Source: Marthasterias glacialis
Lineage: Eukaryota > Echinodermata > Asteroidea > Forcipulatida > Asteriidae
NCBI GenBank assembly: GCA_911728455.2
Contig: OU452229.1
Location: 13,240,076-13,304,075 of the forward strand
Direction of reading: 5' to 3'
DNA length: 64,000 nt
Both the position numbers and the translations under genes were made by a program. Positions 23,471 to 34,400 of the stretch are shown one piece after another. Below the pieces are notes generated by a model that was given only the letters and a program-made list of their open reading frames with translations, had not been told where the DNA came from and made no database searches. Each line of letters opens with the position of its first letter. The first letter of the stretch is position 1.

Positions 23471-25410
23471 AGTTGCCTTGGCTATTGTTGACGTACACAC
23501 AACATGGCCGTATGCACTGGACATCCTCGGGGCGTCCTCACTCCGCGGTTCTTGCCATCCTCCCTGTTTATCCTGCAGCCCCGAGACCGGCATTTTCGGA
23601 AAGCCTTTGAGCAGGGCTTCCCAACAGTGTCAGACTTGTCAGTTTCCCGCCAATACTTTGGGAGACACAGCCGTTGCTAAGTCTTGTTTTCACTCTGTTA
23701 CAGCTTCGTGTACAAAAGTGCCATTTAGACAGGCGTTTGAAGCGCATTCGGAGCAGCCCGGCTCCCTGGTGGTTTCAAGGTGGAAGACGGCCCTAGCCGG
23801 CCGCGAAAACCATATTTTCGGATGCAGGACTATGGCAGCTACCTGCAGGTACAAGAAATTTCTCTCTAGCCCCATTATTTCTGGATTTATTGGCCGTGGC
23901 GCTGCCGACTTCTTTTTTGGGCGTTTTTTTGCTGGCTTCGGTCCAGCACACATGTAGTTGCCTTGGCTATTGTTGACGTACACACAGCATGGCCGTATGC
24001 ACTGGACATCTTCGGTGTGTCCTCACTCCGCGGTTCCTGGCATCCTCCCTGTTTATCCCGCAGCCCCAAGACCGGCATTTTCGGAAAGCCCATGAGCAGG
24101 GCTTTCAAAAAGTTTCAGACTTGTCAGTTTCCCGCCAATACTTTGGGAGATAGAGCCGTTGCTAAGTCTTGTTTTCACTCTGTTACAGCTTCGTGTACAA
24201 AAGTGCCATTAGACAGGCGTTTGAAGCGCATTCGGAGCAGACCCGCTCCCTGGTGGTTTCAAGGTGGAAGACTACCCTAGCTGGCCGGGAAAACCATATT
24301 TTCGGATGCAGGACTATGGCAACTACCTGCAGGTACAAGAAATTTCTCTCTAGCCCCATTATTTCTGGATTTATTGGCCGTGGCGCTGCCGACTTCTTTT
24401 TTGGGCGTTTTTTTGCTGGCTTCGGTCCAGCACACATGTAGTTGCCTTGGCTATTGTTGACGTACACACAACATGGCCGTATGCACTGGACATCCTCGGG
24501 GTGTCCTCACTCCGCGGTTCTTGCCATCCTCCCTGTTTATCCTGCAGCCCCGAGACCGGCATTTTCGGAAAGCCTTTGAGCAGGGCTTACCAACAGTGTC
24601 AGACTTGTCAGTTTCCCGCCAATACTTTGGGAGACACAGCCGTTGCTAAGTCTTGTTTTCACTCTGTTACAGCTTCGTGTACAAAAGTGCCATTTAGACA
24701 GGCGTTTGAAGCGCATTCGGAGCAGCCCGGCTCCCTGGTGGTTTCAAGGTGGAAGACGGCCCTAGCCGGCCGCGAAAACCATATTTTCGGATGCAGGACT
24801 ATGGCAGCTACCTGCAGGTACAAGAAATTTCTCTCTAGCCCCATTATTTCTGGATTTATTGGCCGTGGCGCTGCCGACTTCTTTTTTGGGCGTTTTTTTG
24901 CTGGCTTCGGTCCAGCACACATGTAGTTGCCTTGGCTATTGTTGACGTACACACAGCATGGCCGTATGCACTGGACATCTTCGGTGTGTCCTCACTCCGC
25001 GGTTCCTGGCATCCTCCCTGTTTATCCCGCAGCCCCAAGACCGGCATTTTCGGAAAGCCCATGAGCAGGGCTTTCAAAAAGTTTCAGACTTGTCAGTTTC
25101 CCGCCAATACTTTGGGAGATAGAGCCGTTGCTAAGTCTTGTTTTCACTCTGTTACAGCTTCGTGTACAAAAGTGCCATTAGACAGGCGTTTGAAGCGCAT
25201 TCGGAGCAGACCCGCTCCCTGGTGGTTTCAAGGTGGAAGACTACCCTAGCTGGCCGGGAAAACCATATTTTCGGATGCAGGACTATGGCAACTACCTGCA
25301 GGTACAAGAAATTTCTCTCTAGCCCCATTATTTCTGGATTTATTGGCCGTGGCGCTGCCGACTTCTTTTTTGGGCGTTTTTTTGCTGGCTTCGGTCCAGC
25401 ACACATGTAG
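23471..25410 (+). repeat. Two-monomer duplication (969-bp period)
   Basis: Two copies, about 23471-24440 and 24441-25410. One monomer has CCATTTAGACAGG (485 bp), ACAACATGG and GCCTTTGAGCAGG. The other has CTTCGGTGTGTCC, GGGCTTTCAAAAAGTTTC and GGAGCAGACCCGC. The 485 + 484 bp sum gives 969. Differences noticed between copies are GGGGCGTCC versus GGGGTGTCC and CTTCCCAAC versus CTTACCAAC. Confidence 0.88.
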
Positions 25411-28400
25411 TTGCCTTGGCTATTGTTCACGTACACACAACATGGCCGTATGCACTGGACATCCTCGGGGTGTCCTCACGCCGCGGTTCTTGCCATCCTC
25501 CCTGTTTATCCTGCAGCCCAGAAACCGGCATTTTCGGAACGCCCATGAGCTGGGCTTCCCAACAGTGTCAGACTTGTCAGTTTCCCGCCAATACTTTGGG
25601 AGATAGAGCCGTTGCTAAGTCTTGTTTTCACTCTGTTACAGCTTACAGCTTCGTGTACAAAAGTGCCATTAGACAGGCGTTTGAAGCGCATTCGGAGCAG
25701 CCCCGCTCCCTGGTGGTTTCAAGGTGGAAAACTACCCTAGCTGGCCGGGAAAACCATATTTTCGGATGCAGGACTATGGCAACTACCTGCAGGTACAATA
25801 AATTTCTCTCTAGCCCCATTATTTCTGGATTTATTGGCCGTGGCGTTGCCGACTTCTTTTTTGGGCGTTTTTTTGCTGGCTTCGGTCCAGCACACATGTA
25901 GTTGCCTTGGCTATTGTTGACGCACACACAGCATGGCCGTATGCACTGGACATCTTCGGGTTGTCCTCACTCCGCGGTCCCTGGCATCCTCCCTGTTTAT
26001 CTTGCAGCCCCAAGACCAGCATTTTCGGAAAGCCCATGAGCAGGGCTTTCCAACAGTGTCAGACTTGTCAGTTTCCCGCCAATACCTTGGGAGATAGAGC
26101 CGTTGCTCAGTCTTGTTTTCATTCTGTTACTGCTTCGTCTACAAAAGTGCCATTAGACAGGCGTTTGAAGCGCCTTCGGAGCAGCCCCGCTCCGTGGTGG
26201 TTTCAAGGTGGAAGACTACCCTAGCTGGCCGGGATACCAGATATTCGGATGCAGGACTATGGCAGCTACCTGCAGGTACAAGAAATTTCTCTCTAGCCCC
26301 ATTATTTCTGTCTGGATTTATTGGCCGTGGCGCTGCCGTCTTTTTTTTGGGCCTTTTTTTGCTGGCTTCGGTCCAGCACACATGTAGTTGCCTTGGCTAT
26401 TGTTGACGTACACACAGCATGGCCGTATGCACTGGACATCTTCGGGTGTCCTCACTCCGCGGTCTCTGGCATCCTCCCTGCATATCCAAAAACCCCAAGA
26501 CTGGCATTTTCGGAAAGCCCATGAGCAGGGCTTTCCAACAGTGTCAGACTTGTCAGTTTCCCGCCAATACTTTGGGAGATACAGCCGTTGCTCAGTCTTG
26601 TTTTCACTCTGTTACAGCTTCGTGTACAAAAGTGCCATTAGACAGGCGTTTGAAGCGCATTCGGAGCAGCCCCGCTCCCTGGTGGTTTCAAGGTGGAAGA
26701 CGGCCCTAGCCGGCCGGGAAAACCATATTTTCGGATGCAGGACTATGGCAGCTACCTGCAGGTACAAGAAATTTCTCTCTAGCCACATTATTTCTGGATT
26801 TATTGGCCGTGGCGCTGCCGACTTCTTTTTTCGGCGTTTTTTTGCTGGCTTCGGTCCAGCACACACGTAGTTGCCTTGGCTATTGTTGACGTACACACAG
26901 CATGGCCGTACGCACTGGACATCATCGGGTTGTCCTCACTCCGCGGTCCCTGGCATCCTCCCTGTTTATCATGCAGCCCCGATACCGGCATTTTCGGAGA
27001 GCCCATGAGCAGGGCTTTCCAACAGTGTCAGACTTGTCAGTTTACCGCCAATACTTTGGGAGATAGAGCCGTTGCTAAGTCTTGTTTTCACTCTGTTACA
27101 GCTTCGTGTACAAAAGTGCCATTAGACAGGCGTTTGAAGCGCATTCGGAGCAGCCCCGCTCCCTGGTGGTTTCAAGACGGAAGACGGCCCTAGCTGGCCG
27201 GGAAAACCATATTTTTGGATGCAGGACTATGACAGCTACCTGCAGGTAGAAGAAATTTCTCTCTAGCCCCATTATTTCTGGATGTATTGGCCGTGGCGCT
27301 GCCGACTTCTTTTTTCGGCGTTTTTTTGCTGGCTTCGGTCCAGCACACTTGTGGTTGCCTTGGCTATTGTTGACGTACACATAGCATGGCTGTATGCACT
27401 GGACATCCTCAGGGTGTCCTCACTCCGCGGACCCTGGCATCCTCCCTGTTTATCCTGCATCCCCAAGACCGGCATTTTCGGAAAGCTCATGAGCAGGGCT
27501 TTCCAACAGTGTCAGACTTGTCAGTTTCCCGCCAATACTTTGGGAGATAGAGCCGTTGCTAAGTCTTGTTTTCACTCTGTTACAGCTTCGTGTACAAAAG
27601 TGCCATTAGACAGGCGTTTGAAGCGCCTTCGGAGCAGCCCCGCTCCCTGGTGGTTTCAAGCCGGAAGATGGCCCTGGCTGGCCCGGAAAACCATATTTTC
27701 GGATGCAGGACTATGGCAGCTACCTGCAGGTACAAGAAATTTCTCTCTAGCCCCATTATTTCTGGAATTATTGGCCGTGGCGCTGCCGACTTTTTTTGAG
27801 GCGTTTTTTTGCTGGCTTCGGTCCAGCACACATGTAGTTGCCTTGGCTATTGTGGACGTACACACAACATGGCCGTATGCACTGGACATCCTCGGGGTGT
27901 CCTCACTCTGCGGTCCCTGGCATCCTCCCTGTTTATCCCGCAGCCCAAAGACCGGCATTTTCGGAAAGTCCATGAGCAGGGCTCCCCAACAGTGTCAGAC
28001 TTGTCAGTTTCCCGCCAATACTTTGGGAGATAGAGCCGTTGCTAAGTCTTGTTTTCACTCTGTTACAGCTTCGTGTACAAAAGTGCCATTAGACAGGCGT
28101 TTGAAGCGCATTCGGAGCAGCCCCGCTCCCTGGTGGTTTCAAGGTGGAAGACTACCCTAGCTGGCCGGGATACCAGATATTCGGATGCAGGACTATGGCA
28201 GCTACCTGCAGGTACAAGAAAGTTCTCTCTAGCCTCATTATTTCTGGATTTATTGGCCGTGGCGCTGCCGACTTCTTTTAAAGGCGTTTTTTTGCTGGCT
28301 TCGGTCCAGCACACATGTAGTTGCCTTGGCTATTGTTGACGTACACACAGCATGGCCGTATGCACTGGACATCTTCGGGGTGTCCTCACTCCGGGGTCCC

Positions 28401-29464
28401 TGGCATGCTCACTGTTTATCCCAAAGCCACAAGACCAGCATTTTCGGAAAGCCCATGAGCAGGGCTTCCCATCAGTGTCAGACTGGTCAGTTTCCCGCCA
28501 ATACTTTGGGAGATAGAGCCGTTGCTAAGTCTTATTTTCACTCTGTTACAGCTTCGTGTACAAAAGTGCCCTTAGACAGGCGTTTGAAGCGCATTCGGAG
28601 CAGCCCGGCTCCCTGGTGGTTTCAAGGTGGAAGACGGCCCTAGCTGGCCGGGAAACCCATATTTGTGGATGCAGGACTATGGCAGCTACCTGCAGGTACA
28701 ATAAATTTCTCTCTAGCCCCATTATTTCTGGATTTATTGGCCGTGGCGCTGTCGACTTTTTTTTTCTGCGTTTTTTTGCTGGCTTCGGTCCAGCACACAT
28801 GTAGTTGCCTTGGCTATTGTTGACATACACACAGCATGGCCGTATGCACTGGACATCCTCGGGATGTCCTCACTCTGCGGTCCCTGGCATCCTCCCTGTT
28901 TATCCTGCAGCCCCAAGACTGGCATTTTCGGAAAGCCCATGAGCAGGGCTTCCCAACAGTGTTAGACCTGTCAGTTTCCCGCCAATACTTTGGGAGATAG
29001 AGCCGTTGCTAAGTCTTGTTTTCACTCTGTTACAGCTTCGTGTACAAAAGTGCCATTAGACAGGCGTTTGAAGCGCATTCGGAGCAGCCCCGCTCCCTGG
29101 TGGTTTCAAGGTGAAAGACGGCCCTAGCCGGCCGGGAAAACCATATTTTCAGATGCAGGACTATGACAGCTACCTGCAGGTACAAGAAATTTCTCTCTAG
29201 CCCCATTATTTCTGGATTTATTGGCCGTGGCGCTGCCGACTTCTTTTTTCGGCGTTTTTTTGCTGGCTTCGGTCCAGCACACATGTAGTTGCCTTTGCTA
29301 TTGTTGACGCACACACAGCATGGCTGTATGCACTTGACATCTTCGGAGTGTCCTCACTCCGCGGTCCCTGGCATCCTCCCTGTTTATCCTGCAGCCCCAA
29401 GACCAGCATTTTCGGAAAGCCCATGAGCAGGGCTTTCCAACAGTGTCAGACTTGTCAGTTTCCC
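25411..29464 (+). repeat. Array block 4: mixed monomers up to the inversion
   Basis: Monomers with anchors 25622-29016. Small private indels include a 7-bp duplication in GTTACAGCTTACAGCTTCG (about 25641), a 4-bp duplication giving TTTCTGTCTGG (about 26309), and the odd units GGGATACCAGATATTCGG (26232, 28169) and CTTTTAAAGGCG (28275). The last forward monomer breaks off in CTTGTCAGTTTCCCC at 29464-29465, where the strand switches. Confidence 0.85.
27752..28778 (+). repeat. Left arm of a satellite palindrome
   Basis: Two parts of this stretch reappear as reverse complement to the right around one axis (position sums 58,241-58,243, centre about 29,121). They are 28430-28778 with 29465-29812, and 27752-28005 with 30237-30490. 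Diagnostic private changes match on both sides: GTCGAC with a long T run (28751), GTGCCCTTAGAC (28566), CCCATATTTGTGG, CTTATTTTC, ATTGTGGACG (27852), CTGGAATTATTGG (27764), CTCACTCTGCGG and GGGCTCCCCAAC. The middle (about 28.01-28.43 kb) does not match its expected partner. Confidence 0.85.
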
Positions 29465-31434
29465 CAAAAAAACGCAGAAAAAAAAGTCGACAGCGCCACG
29501 GCCAATAAATCCAGAAATAATGGGGCTAGAGAGAAATTTCTTGTACCTGCAGGTAGCTGCCATAGTCCTGCATCCACAAATATGGGTTTCCCGGCCAGCT
29601 AGGGCCGTCTTCCACCTTGAAACCACCAGGGAGACGGGCTGCTCCGAATGCGCTTCAAACGCCTGTCTAAGGGCACTTTTGTACACGAAGCTGTAACAGA
29701 GTGAAAATAAGACTTAGCAACGGCTTTATCTCCCAAAGTATTGGCGGGAAACTGACAAGTCTGACACTAATGGGAAGCCCTGCTCATGGGCTTTCCGAAA
29801 ATGCCGGTATTGTGGCAGCAGGATAAACTGGGAGGATGCCAGGGACCGCGGAGTGAGAACACCCCGAAGATGTCCAGTGCATACAGCCATGCTGTGTGTA
29901 CGTCAACAATAGCCAAGGCAACTACATGTGTGCTGGACCGAAGCCAGCAAAAAAACGCCGAAAAAAGAAGTCGGCAGCGCCACGGCCAATAAATCCAGAA
30001 ATAATGGGGCTAGAGAGAAATTTCTTGTACCTGCAGGTAGCTGTCATAGTCTTGCATCCAAAAAAAGTTTTCCCGGCCGGCTAGGGCCGTCTTCCACCTT
30101 GAAACCACCAGGGAGCGGGGCTGCTCCGAATGCGCTTCAAACGCCTGTCTAATGGCACTTTTGTACACGAAGCTGTAACAGAGTGAAAACAAGACTTAGC
30201 AACAGCTTTATCTCCCAAAGTATTGGCGGGAAACCAACAAGTCTGACACTGTTGGGGAGCCCTGCTCATGGGCTTTCCGAAAATGCCGGTCTTGGGAATG
30301 CGGGATAAACAGGGAGGATGCCAGGGACCGCAGAGTGAGGACACTCCGAAGATGTCCAGTGCATACGGCCATGCTGTGTGTACGTCCACAATAGCCAAGG
30401 CAACTACATGTGTGCTGGACCGAAGCCAGCAAAAAAACGCCTTTAAAAAAAGTCGGCAGCGCCAAGGCCAATAATTCCAGAAATAATGGGGCTAGAGAGA
30501 AATTTCTTGTACCTGCAGGTGAGCTGCTATAGTCCTGCATCCGAAAATCTGGTTTTCCCGGCCGGCTAGGGCCGTCTTCCGTCTTGAAACTACCAGGGAG
30601 CGGGGCTGCTCCGAATGCGCTTCAAACGCCTGTCTTATGGCACTTTTGTACATGAAGTTGTAACAGAGTGAAAACAAGACTTAGCAACGGCTCTTTCTCC
30701 CAAAGTATTGGCAGGAAACTGACAGGTCTAACACTGTTGGGAAGCCCTGCTCATGGGCTTTCCGAAAATGCCGGTATTGTGGCAGCCGTCTTCCGTCTTG
30801 AAACTTTCAGGGAGCGGGGCTGCTCCGAATGCGCTTCAAACGCCTGTCTAATGGCACTTTTGTACACGAAGCTGTAACAGAGTGAAAACAAGACTTAGCA
30901 ACGGCTCTTTCTCCCAAAGTATTGGCGGAAAACTGACAAGTCTGACACTGTTGGAAAGCCCTGCTCATGGGCTTTCCAAAAATGTTGTTCTTGGGGCTGC
31001 AGAATAAACAGGGAGCATGCCAGGGACCCCGGAGTGAGGACACCCCGAAGATGTCCAGTGCATACGGCCATGCTGTGTGTACGTCAACAATAGCCAAGGC
31101 AACTACATGTGTGCTGGACCGAAGCCAGCAAAAAAACGCCTTTAAAAGAAGTCGGCGGCGCCACGGCCAATAAATCCAGAAATAATGGGGCTAGAGAGAA
31201 CTTTCTTGTACCTGCAGGTAGCTGCCATAGTCCTGCATCCGAAAATATGGTTTTCCCGGCCAGCCAGGGCCATCTTCCGTCTTGAAACCACCAGGGAGCG
31301 GGGCTGCTCCGAAGGCGCTTCAAACGCCTGTCTAATGGCACTTTTGTACACGAAGCTGTAACAGAGTGAAAACAAGACTTAGCAACGGCTCTATCTCCCA
31401 CAGTATTGGCGGGAAACTGACAAGTCTGACACTG
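29465..31434 (-). repeat. Inverted segment of the satellite array
   Basis: All monomer landmarks lie on the opposite strand here, with five minus-strand anchors near 29700, 30192, 30677, 30895 and 31375. Parts are reverse copies of 27.75-28.00 and 28.43-28.78 kb on an axis at about 29,121. Another part (about 30.99-31.15 kb) matches 28.27-28.43 kb on a second axis (sum 59,423), shown by GCATGCC, CCCCGGAGTGAGG and CCTTTAAAAG. At about 30785 GGTATTGTGGCAG joins CCGTCTTCCGTC, leaving a unit only 218 bp long. The right junction at 31434 joins ACACTGTT to TCGGTCCAGCACACATG. Confidence 0.93.
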
Positions 31435-34400
31435 TTTCGGTCCAGCACACATGGCTTCGGTCCAGCACACATGTAGTTGCCTTGGCTATTGTTAACGTAC
31501 ACACAGCATGGCCGTATGCACTGGACATCTTCGGGGTGTCCTCATCCCGCAGCCCCAAGATTAACATTTTCGGAAAGCCCATGAGCAGGGCTTTCCAACA
31601 GTGTCAGACTTGTCTGTTTCCCGCCAATACTTTGGGAGATAGAGCCGTTGCTAAGTCTTGTTTTCACTCTGTTACAGCTTCGTGTACAAAAGTGGCATTA
31701 GACAGGCGTTTGAAGCGCATTCGGAGCAGCCCCGCTCCCTGGTGGTTTCAAGACGGAAGATGGCCCTGGCTGGCCGGGAAAACCAGATTTTCGGATGCAG
31801 GACTATAACAGCTACCTGCAGGTACAAGAAAGTTCTCTCTAGCCCCATTATTTCTGGATTTATTGGCCGTGGCGCTGCCGACTTCTTTTTTACGCGTTTT
31901 TTTGCTGGCTTCGGTCCAGCACACATGTAGTTGCCTTGGCTATTGTTGACGTACACACAGCATGGCTGTTTGCACTGGACATCTTCGGGGTGTCCTCATT
32001 CCGCGGTCCATGGAATCCTCCCTGTTTATCCTGCAGCCCCAAGACCAGCATTTTCGGAAAACCCATGAGCAGGGCTTTCCAACAGTGTCAGACTTGTCAG
32101 TTTTCCGCCAATACTTTGGGAGATAAAGCCGTTGCTAAGTCTTGTTTTCACTCTGTTACAGCTTCATGTACAAAAGTGCATTTAGACAGGCGTTTGAAGC
32201 GCATTCGGAGCAGCCCCACTCCCTGGTGGTTTCAAGGTGGAAGACGGCCCTTGCCGGCCGGGAAAACCAGATTTTCGGATGCAGGACTTTGACAGCTACC
32301 TGCAGCTACAAGAGATTTCTCTCTAGCCCAATTATTTATGGATTTATTGGCCGTGGCGCTGCCGACTTCTTTTTTCGGCGTTTTTTTGCTGGCTTCGGTC
32401 CAGCACACATGTAGTTGCCTTGGCTATTGTTGACGTACACACAGCATGGCCGTATGCACTGGACATCTTCGGGGTGTCCTCACTCCGCGGTCCCTGGCAT
32501 CCTCCCTGTTTATCCTGCAGCCCCAAGACCGGCATTTTTGGAAAGCCCATGAGCAGGGCTTTCCAACAGTGTCAGACTTGTCAGTTTCCCGCCAATACTT
32601 TGGGAGATAGAGCAGTTGCTAAGTCTTGTTTTCACTCTGTTACAGCTTCGTGTACAAAAGTGGCGTTAGACAGGCGTTTGAAGCGCATTCGGAGCAGACC
32701 CGCTCCCTGGTGGTTTCAAGACGGAAGATGGCCCTGGCTGGCCGGGAAAACCAGATTTTCGGATGCAGGACTATGGCAGCTACCTGCAGGTAAAGGAAAG
32801 TTCTCTCTAGCCCCATTATTTCTGGATTTATTGGCCTTGGCGCTGCCGACTTCTTTTTTAAGCGTTTTTTTGCTGGCTTCGGTCCAGGACACATGAAGTT
32901 GCCTAGGCTAGTGTTGACGTACACACAGCATGGCAGTATGCACTGGACATCTTCGGGGTGTCCTCACTCCGCGGTCCCTGGCATCCTCCCTGTTTATCCT
33001 GCAGCCCCAAGACCGGCATTTTCGGAAAGCCCATGAGCAGGGCTTTCCAACAGTGTCAAACTTGTCAGTTTCCCGCCAATACTTTGGGAGATAGAGCCGT
33101 TGCTAAGTCTTGTTTTCACTCTGTTACAGCTTCGTGTACAAAAGTGCCATTAGACAGGCGTTTGAAGAGCATTCGGAGCAGACCCGCTCCCTGGTGGTTT
33201 CAAGACGGAAGATGGCCCTGGCTGGCCGGGAAAACCATATTTTCGGATGCAGGACAATGGCAGCTACCTGCAGGTACAATAAATTTCTCTCTAGCCCCAA
33301 TATTTCTGGATTTATTGGCCATGGCGCTGCCGACTTCTTTTTTCGGCGTTTTTTTGCTGGCTTCGGTCCAGCACACATGTAGTTGCCTTGGCTATTGTTG
33401 ACGTACACACAGCATGGCAGTATGCACTGGACATCTTCGGGGTGTCCTCACTCCGCGGTCCCTGGCATCCTCCCTGTTTATCCTGCAGCCCCAAGACCGG
33501 CATTTTCGGAAAGCCCATGAGCAGGGCTTTCCAACAGTGTCAAACTTGTCAGTTTCCCGCCAATACTTTGGGAGATAGCGCAGTTGCTAAGTCTTGTTTT
33601 CACTCTGTTACAGCTTCGTGTACAAAAGTGGCATTAGACAGGCGTTTGAAGCGCATTCGGAGCAGACCCGCTCCCTGGTGGTTTCAAGACGGAAGATGGC
33701 CCTGGCTGGCCGGGAAAACCAGATTTTCGGATGCAGGACTATGGCAGCTACCTGCAGATACAAGAAAGTTCTCTCTAGCCCCATTATTTCTGGATTTATT
33801 GGCCTTGGCGATGCCGACTTCTTTTTTAAGGTTTTTTTTGCTGGCTTCGGTCCAGCACACATGTAGTTGCCTTGGCTATTGTTGACGTACACACAGCATG
33901 GCAGTATGCACTGGACATCTTCGGGGTGTCTTCACTCCGCGGTCCCTGGCATCCTCCCTGTTTATCCTGCAGCCCCAAGACCGGCATTTTCGGAAAGCCC
34001 ATGAGCAGGGCTTTCCAACAGTGTCAAACTTGTCACCTTCCCGCCAATACTTTGGGAGATAGAGCCGTTGCTAAGTCTTGTTTTCACTCTGTTACAGCTT
34101 CGTGTACAAAAGTGCCATAAGACAGGCGTTTGAAGCGTATTCGGGGCAGCCCCGCTCCCTGGTGGTTTCAAGACAAAAGATGGCCCTGGCTGGCCGGGAA
34201 AACCAGATTTTCGGATGCAGGACTATGGCAGCTACCTGCAGGTACAAGAAATTTCTCTCTAGCCCCATTATTTCTGGATTTATTGGCCGTGGCGCTGCCT
34301 ACTTCTTTTTTCGGCGTTTTTTTGCTGGCTTCGGTCCAGCACACATGTAGTTGCCTTGGCTATTGTTGACGTACACACAGCATGGCCGTATGCACTGGAC

